Source of the DNA: Sphingomonas pseudosanguinis
Lineage (GTDB): Bacteria > Pseudomonadota > Alphaproteobacteria > Sphingomonadales > Sphingomonadaceae
Length of the DNA stretch: 64,000 nt
Reading direction: 5' to 3'
Assembly: GCF_014196255.1 (NCBI RefSeq)
Contig: NZ_JACIDH010000002.1
Location: forward strand, 310,001-374,000
The notes under the pieces were generated by a model, which saw only the letters and a list, made by a program, of their open reading frames with translations, had not been told where the DNA came from and did no database searches. The first letter of the stretch is position 1. Each line of letters opens with the position of its first letter. A program made the translations under genes and the position numbers. Positions 57,748 to 64,000 of the stretch are shown in pieces.

Positions 57748-58430
57748 CAGGCGCGGTCGCGCTTCTCTTCCTGCTCGGCGAGCAGCATGTCGAGCTGTCG
57801 ACGCAGCGTATCGAGTTCGCAGCGCAGCTTCTCGACCTTCTGGGTCTGCGGATCGAACAGTTCCGAACAGGGCGTGCCATACGGGACGAAGCGCTTCTCG
57901 GGCGCGGCGCCGCCCTCGACGATCGTGGGCCGGGCGGGAATACCGACCATGACCGCGCCTTCGGGCACGTCGCGCGTCACCACCGCGTTGGCGCCAACCC
58001 GCGCACGCGGGCCGATGATGATCGGCCCCAGCACCTGCGCGCCCGATCCGACGATCGCGCCGTCCATCAGCGTCGGGTGCCGCTTGCCCGCCACGCCATT
58101 GTCGGGACTGGTCCCGCCCAGCGTCACGCATTGATAGATGGTCACGTCGTCGCCGATCTCGGCGGTCTCGCCGATCACGACGAAGCCATGATCGATGAAG
58201 AAGTTGCGACCGATCTTCGCCCCGGGATGAATGTCGATCGCGGTCAGGAAACGGGTGAAATGGTTGACCAGCCGCGCGAGGAAGAAGGCACGCGACCGAT
58301 ACAGCCGATGCGCGACCTTGTGCCCCGCCAGCGCCCAGACGCCCGGATAGAGCAGGATTTCGGCGCGCGAATGCGGCGCGGGGTCACGCGCCCGGATCGA
58401 ATCGAGATAAGCGGCCAATCGGCTCGGCAT
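57747..58430 (-). CDS. cysE: serine O-acetyltransferase (EpsC/CysE type)
   Basis: A 227-residue enzyme making O-acetylserine for cysteine synthesis. The hydrophobic helical head (AEILLYPGVWALAGHKVAHRLY) is of the short EpsC type. The left-handed beta-helix has IHPGAKIGRNFFIDHGFVVIG, TIYQCVTLGGT and KRHPTLMDGAIVGSGAQVLG. A coiled-coil tail (VEKLRCELDTLRRQLDMLL) follows. The ATG at 58430 is spaced well from GGGGA; an ATG at 58436 is also possible. The frame stays open far upstream without homology and is not coding there. It is divergent from a TauE-type exporter gene, suggesting shared sulfur metabolism. Confidence 0.93.
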   Translation of the reverse strand: MPSRLAAYLDSIRARDPAPHSRAEILLYPGVWALAGHKVAHRLYRSRAFFLARLVNHFTRFLTAIDIHPGAKIGRNFFIDHGFVVIGETAEIGDDVTIYQCVTLGGTSPDNGVAGKRHPTLMDGAIVGSGAQVLGPIIIGPRARVGANAVVTRDVPEGAVMVGIPARPTIVEGGAAPEKRFVPYGTPCSELFDPQTQKVEKLRCELDTLRRQLDMLLAEQEEKRDRA

Positions 58431-58598
58431 GAGCATGTCCCCATATGCGATAGGAGCATTTAGGCACGGGCTTCGACAAATTCCAGCGGAACGCGGGAAC
58501 CGGTCTATGCCCCTAAAGTCTATCTTTGTTGCAGGATATAGCGTCAAACGGCATGGCCAAGCATCACCGCCCTTCCGGGCAAGGGGCAAGGAGATACA

Positions 58599-59360
58599 AT
58601 GGACCTGAGCAGCTTCGACCTGATCCATATCCTGCCGTTCATCGGCGTCGGCTTTGCCGCGCAGGTGGTCGATGGCGCTCTGGGCATGGCGTTCGGCGTG
58701 ATTTCCAACACGCTGCTGATGAGCCTGGGCGTCCCGCCCGCCGCCGCATCCGCCGGCGTGCATAGCGTCGAGACCTTCACCACCGCGGTTTCGGGGATCA
58801 GCCACGCGGTCCATCGCAATGTCGACTGGAAGCTTTTCCTGCGTCTGATGATCCCCGGCGTCATCGGTGGTGCGCTGGGCGCCTATGTCCTGTCGAACAT
58901 CGATGCGGCGGTCGTGAAGCCGTTCATCCTGGTCTATCTGACCGGCATCGGCATCTACCTCCTGCTGCGGGCGCTGCGGCATCGGCCCAATGTCCGCGAG
59001 CCCAAGATCGTCGAGCCGCTGGGCCTGATCGGCGGCTTCCTCGACGCCGCCGGCGGCGGTGGCTGGGGGCCGGTCGTCACGTCCAACCTGCTGGCGCAGG
59101 GTGCCACGCCGCGCCTGACGATCGGTACGGTCAATACCGCCGAATTCTTCCTGACCGCCACCATCTCGGCGACGTTCATCACCCAGCTCGGCTGGGGCGC
59201 CTTTACGATGGCGACGCTCGGCCTGCTGATCGGTGGCGTGCTTGCGGCCCCGTTCGGCGCGATGCTCGCCAAGCGGATACCGCCGCAGCGGCTGCTGCTG
59301 ATGGTCGGGATCATCGTGACCCTGACCAGCCTGTGGGGCCTTTACAACGCGTTCAAGTAG
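58599..59360 (+). CDS. TauE/SafE family sulfite or organosulfonate exporter
   Basis: A 253-residue membrane protein with about eight helices in two repeats (IGVGFAAQVVDGALGMAFGV and LIGGFLDAAGGGGWGPVVTSN), the TauE/SafE (DUF81) signature. Members export sulfite, sulfoacetate or related anions. The gene is divergent from cysE, which makes a sulfur-related role plausible. The ATG at 58599 follows AAGGAG. A 14-bp perfect hairpin follows the stop. Confidence 0.92.
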   Translation: MDLSSFDLIHILPFIGVGFAAQVVDGALGMAFGVISNTLLMSLGVPPAAASAGVHSVETFTTAVSGISHAVHRNVDWKLFLRLMIPGVIGGALGAYVLSNIDAAVVKPFILVYLTGIGIYLLLRALRHRPNVREPKIVEPLGLIGGFLDAAGGGGWGPVVTSNLLAQGATPRLTIGTVNTAEFFLTATISATFITQLGWGAFTMATLGLLIGGVLAAPFGAMLAKRIPPQRLLLMVGIIVTLTSLWGLYNAFK

Positions 59361-59368
59361 GACCTTGC

Positions 59369-59401
59369 CCGGTCGCCCCGCCGCCATGGCGGGGCGACCG
59401 G
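59369..59401. terminator. 14-bp perfect hairpin between tauE-like and ahpD genes
   Basis: Arms 59369-59382 and 59388-59401 are perfectly complementary with a five-base loop (GCCAT). It lies between two convergent stop codons with no T-run, so a bidirectional terminator is likely. Confidence 0.7.
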
Positions 59402-59408
59402 CGCAGGA

Positions 59409-59930
59409 TCAGGCGACCGCCGAGTGGGTGGTGGCGACCGCCTGCATCACCGCCGCGATGCGGACTGCGGTCTGGATGACTTCGGCCGAGACGCCCGACT
59501 TCTTCAGCACCGCCTCATGCGCGTCGATGCACATGCCGCAGCCGTTCATCGCCGACACCGCCAGGCTGAACAGCTCGAAGTCGATCTTGTCGATGCCCGG
59601 CGCGCCGATCACGTTCATGCGCAGCTTGGCGGGCATGTTGCGATATTCCTGGTTCCCGGCCAGGTGGGTGAAGCGATAATAAACATTGTTCATCGCCATC
59701 ACCGCCGCCGCCGCGCGCGCGGCGGTCGCCGCCTCGGGCGACAGCTTGGGCGTGCACTCGGCCTCAGCCGCCTCGACCAGCGGCTTGTAGCCCGAGCCGT
59801 GCGCGCAGGTGAGCAGCAGACCGTACTTGCGCTGATCGTTCAGCAGCGCCTCGTTCAGCAGCGAACCGACGTTCAGCCGGATGTCCTTGGCGAAATCGGG
59901 CAGCTGCCCGGCAAATTCCTTGAGCGACAT
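59409..59930 (-). CDS. ahpD: alkyl hydroperoxidase AhpD
   Basis: A 173-residue carboxymuconolactone-decarboxylase-fold protein. The redox motif is GCGMCIDAHEAVLKKSG, with the CxxC pair and the conserved His, as in Mycobacterium AhpD. It carries electrons to AhpC. GGAG lies seven bases before the ATG at 59930; the ATG at 59936 is too close to it. It follows the peroxiredoxin gene by 117 bp on the same strand. Confidence 0.94.
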   Translation of the reverse strand: MSLKEFAGQLPDFAKDIRLNVGSLLNEALLNDQRKYGLLLTCAHGSGYKPLVEAAEAECTPKLSPEAATAARAAAAVMAMNNVYYRFTHLAGNQEYRNMPAKLRMNVIGAPGIDKIDFELFSLAVSAMNGCGMCIDAHEAVLKKSGVSAEVIQTAVRIAAVMQAVATTHSAVA

Positions 59931-60047
59931 GTTCATGCTCCAGATACGCGACGCCCCAGTCCGGGCCGCCGGTCGTGTCGACCGACAACCCTCGCCGGGG
60001 CATCGAAAAGATGGGCCGGGGGACGGGATCGCCCCCCGACGCGAGGA

Positions 60048-60593
60048 TTACTCGGCCGCGAGCTGGAGGACGTCGTCGCCCTTGTTCCAGTTGCAGGGGC
60101 AGAGCTCATCGGTCTGCAGCGCATCGAGCACGCGCAGGGTTTCCTGCGGGTTGCGACCGACGTTCAGACCGTTGATCGTGACGTGCTGGATGACATTGTC
60201 GGGATCGATGATGAAGGTCGCGCGGTAGGCGACATGCTCATTCTTGTCGACGATGCCCAGCGCGTCGGCCAGGACGCGGCCATTGTCTGCGATCCAGGGG
60301 AAATCGGCGGCGGCCAGATCCGGGTCCGACTTGCGCCACGCCAGGTGGACGTGGGCGGTGTCGGTCGATGCGCCGATCAGCACGGCGTCACGATCCTCGA
60401 AATCGCCCTTCAACTCGGAATAGCCGACGATCTCGGTCGGGCAGACGAAGGTGAAGTCCTTCGGCCAGTAGAACAGGACCTTCCACTTGCCCTCATAGGA
60501 GGTGTCGCTGATCGTCTCGCCGGCGGGCAGCGCGTTGGTGCCCTGCTGGACGGGAACGGTGAATGCGGGGAGCTTGTCTCCAACGGTCAACAT
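60048..60593 (-). CDS. ahpC: peroxiredoxin (AhpC type)
   Basis: A 181-residue two-cysteine peroxiredoxin. The peroxidatic Cys is in YWPKDFTFVCPTEIVGYSEL and the resolving Cys in TDELCPCNWNKGDD. RATFIIDPDNVIQHVTIN is conserved between them. It reduces peroxides, with AhpD from the next gene as likely reductant; no AhpF is present. The start at 60593 has GGAGG eight bases upstream; the frame is open to 60635 but that head is not conserved. It is divergent from oxyR. Confidence 0.95.
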   Translation of the reverse strand: MLTVGDKLPAFTVPVQQGTNALPAGETISDTSYEGKWKVLFYWPKDFTFVCPTEIVGYSELKGDFEDRDAVLIGASTDTAHVHLAWRKSDPDLAAADFPWIADNGRVLADALGIVDKNEHVAYRATFIIDPDNVIQHVTINGLNVGRNPQETLRVLDALQTDELCPCNWNKGDDVLQLAAE

Positions 60594-60705
60594 GGCAATA
60601 GCCTCCATTTCTTCCCAAAATTCGGCTTCAGCCATCCTCTGTGCACGCGCCGGCGGTGGACCGCCTGTATTCGTCGCGCTGACGGATATGGGGACTGGCG
60701 CCTTT

Positions 60706-60742
60706 GATCCAACAAGCTATTTGTCACATCGCAATCGACTGA
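60706..60742. promoter_or_regulatory. possible OxyR binding region in the ahpC-oxyR intergenic DNA
   Basis: Four tetramers spaced by exactly seven bases (GATC, CTAT, ATCG, CTGA) lie before oxyR. CTAT matches the OxyR consensus unit perfectly and ATCG matches three of four; the outer two are poor. The gap between the divergent genes (60594-60750) is where a site is expected. Confidence 0.3.
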
Positions 60743-60750
60743 GACGATCA

Positions 60751-61653
60751 ATGGCCGCCACCTACCTACCGACACTGAAACAGCTTCAATATCTCGTGGC
60801 CTTGCAGGAGCATGGCCATTTCGGGCGTGCGGCCGATGCCTGCTTCGTCACCCAGTCGACCCTGTCGGCGGGCCTGCGCGAGCTGGAAACGCTGATCGGC
60901 GTGACCCTGGTCGAGCGGACGCGGCGGGTGGTGCGCTTCACGCCGCTGGGCGAGCGGATCGCCGACAAGGCGCGGCGGGTGCTGCGCGAGGCGGACGAAC
61001 TGGGCGACATGGCGCGGGCTGCCGGCCGGCCGCTGTCGGGCGAGATGCGCATGTCGGTCATCCCGACCATCGCGCCCTTCATGCTGCCGCGCATCCTGCC
61101 GCGCCTGCGCCGCGACTATCCCGACCTCAAGCTGTTCCTGCGCGAGGAGCCGAGCGCGCCGGCCTGCGAGCGACTGCACAATGGGCGCACCGACTGCGTG
61201 CTGCTCGCGCTGCCCTTCGCGTGCGGCGAAGTGACGGCCGAGCCGCTGTTCGACGACCGGTTGTTCGTCGCCTTCCCGACCGACGAGGATCACACCCCGC
61301 CCCCCGCCTTCCCGGCCGCGGACATCGACGAGAACCGATTGCTGCTGCTGGAAGACGGGCATTGCCTGAAGGACCATGCGCTGGCGGCCTGCAACCGCCC
61401 CGAATTGCGCGCCGAGGCGACGATGCTGGGCACCTCGCTGCACACGATCGTGCAGATGGTCGACAATGGCCTGGGCATGACCATGTTGCCCGAAATGGCG
61501 CTGCGCTCGGGCATCCTGGACAATACCCATATCACCGCGCGTCCGCTGGATGCCGAGAACGCCATCCGCAAGATCGCGCTGGTCTGGCGCCGCGCCAGCC
61601 CCCGCGAAAAGGACTTCCGCCTGCTGGCACAGGTGCTGGCGGAGGCCGCCTGA
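60751..61653 (+). CDS. oxyR: LysR-family peroxide sensor OxyR
   Basis: A 300-residue regulator. The helix-turn-helix is at residues 9-60 (LQYLVALQEHGHFGRAADAC, QSTLSAGLRELE). The redox cysteines are Cys205 and Cys214 in LLLEDGHCLKDHALAACN, with the same spacing as Cys199 and Cys208 in E. coli OxyR. It activates peroxide defence genes when oxidised; the divergent ahpC-ahpD pair is the likely target. The ATG at 60751 begins the family homology. Confidence 0.95.
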   Translation: MAATYLPTLKQLQYLVALQEHGHFGRAADACFVTQSTLSAGLRELETLIGVTLVERTRRVVRFTPLGERIADKARRVLREADELGDMARAAGRPLSGEMRMSVIPTIAPFMLPRILPRLRRDYPDLKLFLREEPSAPACERLHNGRTDCVLLALPFACGEVTAEPLFDDRLFVAFPTDEDHTPPPAFPAADIDENRLLLLEDGHCLKDHALAACNRPELRAEATMLGTSLHTIVQMVDNGLGMTMLPEMALRSGILDNTHITARPLDAENAIRKIALVWRRASPREKDFRLLAQVLAEAA

Positions 61654-61724
61654 CACGCAACCGCCGGGGCATTGCGGCGTCTTTGCACCCGATATCGTCA
61701 TTCATCTTCGAAGGAGACTGGCCC

Positions 61725-62348
61725 ATGACCCGGAACATTCGGCCGCTGATGACCCTGTTGCCGCTCACCGCGCTGGTGATGCTCGGCGCCTGCGGACGCG
61801 GGCGCGACGCGCGGGAGGTGCCCGCCACGCCGTCGTCCACCGCCGCCCCGGCGGCAACCAATGAGGGTGTGACGGCGGACCAGCCGATGGCGCCGACGCG
61901 TACGATCCTGGATAACGCGGCCGCCACACCGTCCCTGTCGTCGCTGGTCGCCGCGATCCGTGCCGCCTCGCTCGCCACTACCCTGGCGGGGCCCGGGCCC
62001 TACACGCTGTTCGCGCCGTCGAACGCCGCCTTTTCGCGGCTTGCGCCCGGCGTGCAGGAGCAGCTGCTCCAGCCCGCCAATCATGGCTCGCTCGTCCGGT
62101 TGCTGCGCTTCCACATGCTGCCCGGCGTCGTCACCGTCTCCGACCTGCAACAGCGGATCGCGGCGGGCGGCGGCACTGCGACGATCATGACCGTACAGGG
62201 CGAGCCGCTGACGCTCAGCATGACGCAATCGGTCATCACCCTGACCGATGCGAGCGGCAACAAAAGCTATATCGAGGCGGGCGATCTGCGCCAGGCGAAC
62301 GGCATGATCCACATTGTGAACGGCGTGTTGGTGCCAAAACTGGATTAA
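61725..62348 (+). CDS. fasciclin-domain lipoprotein
   Basis: A 207-residue lipoprotein. The lipobox is LGAC (Cys23), followed by a Pro/Ala/Thr-rich linker and one FAS1 domain (about 65-205) with GPGPYTLFAPSNAAFSRL and RFHMLPGVVT, ending IHIVNGVLVPKLD. FAS1 domains mediate adhesion or carbohydrate and protein contacts on the cell surface. AAGGAG lies nine bases before the ATG. A second FAS1 gene follows after 110 bp. Confidence 0.92.
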   Translation: MTRNIRPLMTLLPLTALVMLGACGRGRDAREVPATPSSTAAPAATNEGVTADQPMAPTRTILDNAAATPSLSSLVAAIRAASLATTLAGPGPYTLFAPSNAAFSRLAPGVQEQLLQPANHGSLVRLLRFHMLPGVVTVSDLQQRIAAGGGTATIMTVQGEPLTLSMTQSVITLTDASGNKSYIEAGDLRQANGMIHIVNGVLVPKLD

Positions 62349-62458
62349 GAACGTTACTCCCCACGGAATGCTCGTTTCGCACCCGGATCGGGCATTCGTC
62401 TCTTCATGCGTGGTGTGCAGCGTTCGCGCTCCACCGCCAATCGTGGGAGTAAGCTTTT

Positions 62459-63061
62459 ATGATCAAGACTGTCGCCATTCTCGCCTCGGCCACGATGCTG
62501 GCCGGCGTCGCTCAGGCCCAGACGGCCCCCGCCCCCGGCGCGGCCCCGGCGCAGACCATGCCCGCCCCGGCCACCGCTGCACCGGCGCAGGCCGCCCCGG
62601 TCGCCACGGGTACGATCGTCCAGGTGCTGGCCGCGACGCCCGACCGTAGCACGCTCGCCAAGCTGGTCACCACCGCCGGCCTGACGGCGGACCTGTCCGG
62701 CCCGGGTCCGTTCACCGTCTTCGCCCCCAGCGACGAGGCGTTCAGCCGCATGCCGGCCGGCGCGCTCGACAATCTGAGCAAGCCGGAGAACAAGGCCGCG
62801 CTGGCGACCATCCTGAAGTACCATGTCGTGTCGGGCAAGGTGACCGCCGACCAGCTGAAGCAGCAGATCACCGCCGGTAACGGCACCGCCACGCTGACGA
62901 CGCTGGCCGGCCAGCCGCTGACGGCGCAGCTCGGCCCGAACGGCAATGTCATGCTGACCGACGTGAACGGTCAGAAGGCCTATGTCGACAAGGCCGATGT
63001 GCCCGCGACCAACGGCGTGATCCACCTGACCAACGGCATCAGCGTGCCGAAGATCGGCTGA
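62459..63061 (+). CDS. secreted fasciclin-domain protein
   Basis: A 200-residue exported protein. A signal peptide (MIKTVAILASATMLAGVAQA) is followed by a Pro/Ala-rich linker (21-50) and one FAS1 domain (52-198) with GPGPFTVFAPSDEAFSRM and KYHVVSGKVTADQL, ending IHLTNGISVPKIG. It lacks the lipobox of the preceding paralogue, so one copy is membrane-anchored and the other soluble. GGGAG precedes the ATG at 62459, and a strong terminator follows the stop. Confidence 0.94.
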   Translation: MIKTVAILASATMLAGVAQAQTAPAPGAAPAQTMPAPATAAPAQAAPVATGTIVQVLAATPDRSTLAKLVTTAGLTADLSGPGPFTVFAPSDEAFSRMPAGALDNLSKPENKAALATILKYHVVSGKVTADQLKQQITAGNGTATLTTLAGQPLTAQLGPNGNVMLTDVNGQKAYVDKADVPATNGVIHLTNGISVPKIG

Positions 63062-63085
63062 TCACGGTCCGTCGTCAGATCGGGG

Positions 63086-63112
63086 AGGCGGGGTTTCGGC
63101 CCCGCCTTTTTT
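63086..63112 (+). terminator. intrinsic terminator after fasciclin gene
   Basis: AGGCGGGG and CCCCGCCT form an eight-base stem with a six-base loop, followed by a run of six T that reaches the convergent moaE stop. Confidence 0.93.
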
Positions 63113-63552
63113 CATGCCTGCCAGCGCTCGGCGGCGGCCGCATCGCTCTCACGCGCTTCGACCCAGCTTGCCTGTCCGTCCCGCGTTTCACGCTTCCAGA
63201 ACGGGGCATCGGTCTTCAGCCGATCGATCAGATAAGCGCACGCATCCAGCGCATCGCGACGATGCGGCGCGGCGGCCGCGACGAAGACGATCCGCTCGCC
63301 GGGGCGCATAGGGCCGACCCGGTGGACGATCGTCGCCGCCTGCAGCGACCAGCGGGCCAGGGCGTGGTCAGCGATCCGCTCCAGCGCGGCCTCGGTCGCG
63401 CCGGGATAATGTTCGAGTTCGAGGCAGTCGACACCATCGTCCGCGCGGACCAGCCCGCAAAAACTGGCGACCGCGCCGGCCTTTGGCCGCTCGGCCAGCG
63501 TCATCTCGGTCGCGATGTCAATCGGATCGGGTGAGACGTGAACGCGGATCAT
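63112..63552 (-). CDS. moaE: molybdopterin synthase catalytic subunit MoaE
   Basis: A 146-residue enzyme subunit that converts cyclic pyranopterin monophosphate to molybdopterin using sulfur carried on MoaD. The conserved sequence is GAVASFCGLVRADD, LEHYPGATEAALERIAD, VHRVGPMRPGERIVFVA, HRRDALDACAYLIDRLKTD and APFWKRE. The start overlaps the moaD stop (ATGA). Confidence 0.96.
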   Translation of the reverse strand: MIRVHVSPDPIDIATEMTLAERPKAGAVASFCGLVRADDGVDCLELEHYPGATEAALERIADHALARWSLQAATIVHRVGPMRPGERIVFVAAAAPHRRDALDACAYLIDRLKTDAPFWKRETRDGQASWVEARESDAAAAERWQA

Positions 63553-63806
63553 CCGCCCGTCACCGGCGGAAATATCGCCACTTCGCGCGCACCGGCCAGC
63601 GACGCGTCGAGGCCGACGAAGTTCTGGTCGATCGCGGCGCGCAACCGTTCGGGCGCGGCCATCGCCTCGGCATAGCCGCCGCCGCGCGCCGCCAGCCAGC
63701 CGACCAGATCGGCGACCGTCGCCACCTCGGCGGGCACGGTGACGACCTCCTCGGCCTGCCCGATCCGCTCTCGGACCCAGGCGAAATACAGGACGGTCAG
63801 ACGCAT
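63549..63806 (-). CDS. moaD: molybdopterin synthase sulfur carrier subunit MoaD
   Basis: An 85-residue ubiquitin-fold sulfur carrier ending VAIFPPVTGG, whose terminal Gly-Gly is thiocarboxylated and inserted into MoaE. YFAWVRERIGQAEE at the N terminus is typical. The gene begins immediately after the pgsA stop and overlaps moaE, so pgsA-moaD-moaE is one unit. Confidence 0.95.
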   Translation of the reverse strand: MRLTVLYFAWVRERIGQAEEVVTVPAEVATVADLVGWLAARGGGYAEAMAAPERLRAAIDQNFVGLDASLAGAREVAIFPPVTGG

Positions 63807-64000
63807 TCAGCTATCCATATGCTTGAGGCCGACGCGCAGATAATCCCAGCCCGTCACCAGCGTCAGCACCGCCGCCGCCCACAGCGCAGCGAGCGCCGCC
63901 GTCTGCACCCAGGGCCAACCAGGCAGCGCCCCGCCCAGGATCAGTCCGCCCAGCGCCACCAGCTGTAGCGTCGTCTTCCACTTCGCCAACCGCGAGACGG
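63807..64000 (-). CDS. pgsA: CDP-diacylglycerol-glycerol-3-phosphate 3-phosphatidyltransferase PgsA, 3' end
   Basis: Only the C-terminal 63 or so residues are inside the window; the frame is open to the edge and the gene starts upstream of it on this strand. The visible part (VSRLAKWKTTLQLVALGGLI, then two membrane helices and VTGWDYLRVGLKHMDS) matches the end of PgsA, which makes phosphatidylglycerophosphate. The catalytic CDP-alcohol motif is outside the window. Confidence 0.85.
   Translation of the reverse strand, partial: VSRLAKWKTTLQLVALGGLILGGALPGWPWVQTAALAALWAAAVLTLVTGWDYLRVGLKHMDS

Noticed and set aside
58437..59387. N-terminal extension of the serine acetyltransferase (open frame to 59387)
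   Set aside because: It lies antisense to the TauE-type gene, has no homology, and a well-placed start exists at 58430.
62366..62397. GAATGC/GCATTC repeat between the two fasciclin genes as a terminator
   Set aside because: Only six pairs around a 20-base loop with no T-run; not convincing.

Overview
The window is high-GC DNA of an aerobic alphaproteobacterium, most likely a Sphingomonas or close sphingomonad. The support is a cytochrome bo3 operon carrying SURF1 and RegB/RegA-type regulators, DUF2934 and DUF5818-like small proteins, a DUF2794 gene beside a serine acetyltransferase gene, and an HprK-like kinase/PqqD-like/nucleotidyltransferase cluster. I see no rRNA, tRNA, insertion sequence, prophage or CRISPR array. 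Coding density is very high, with many four-base ATGA or GTGA start/stop overlaps that indicate translationally coupled operons.

Layout. 1-1.7 kb: 3' part of a DUF885 protein. 1.7-8.5 kb (minus): respiratory operon cyoABCD-surf1-regB-regA, with a 19-bp palindrome before cyoA. 8.7-10.9 kb (plus): MFS transporter, DUF2147 and DUF1488-like genes. 10.9-29.5 kb: a glycogen/trehalose block. It has a GH15 glucosidase and a hybrid kinase (minus), then an oxidoreductase, DUF2934, the operon glgX-treZ-malQ-treY-MPG glycosylase, a tiny membrane protein, a retropepsin-like protease and a second, larger hybrid kinase (plus). 29.5-34.5 kb (minus): malate synthase G, gamma carbonic anhydrase and an OmpR-type two-component pair, plus a separate 34-codon membrane ORF. 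34.6-43 kb: LysR regulator, DUF808, a propeller-GGDEF sensor, DinB and a REC-GGDEF-EAL protein. 43-46.3 kb: glmU-glmS. 46.3-49.6 kb: a Gph-like phosphatase facing a four-gene minus-strand operon (Tat-type protein, PqqD-like, HprK-like kinase, nucleotidyltransferase). 49.7-56.9 kb: phoR-pstSCAB-phoU-phoB. 57-60 kb: a small secreted protein, DUF2794, serine acetyltransferase and a TauE-type exporter. 59.4-61.7 kb: ahpC-ahpD facing oxyR. 61.7-64 kb: two fasciclin proteins, then moaE, moaD and the 3' end of pgsA.

How the genes work together. The respiratory operon makes a quinol oxidase together with its assembly factor and a quinone-responsive regulatory pair. The glg/tre block converts glycogen to trehalose and lies between two paralogous hybrid kinases. 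The pho-pst block is a complete phosphate uptake and sensing system preceded by a plausible Pho box.

The most interesting candidate for an undescribed system is the compact operon at 47.0-49.6 kb. It joins a PqqD-like peptide-binding protein, an HprK-like kinase and a nucleotidyltransferase to a small export-signal protein that could be the substrate. Next in interest are a ParD-like ribbon-helix-helix domain fused to a hybrid histidine kinase, and the 34-codon membrane ORF at 29.5 kb.
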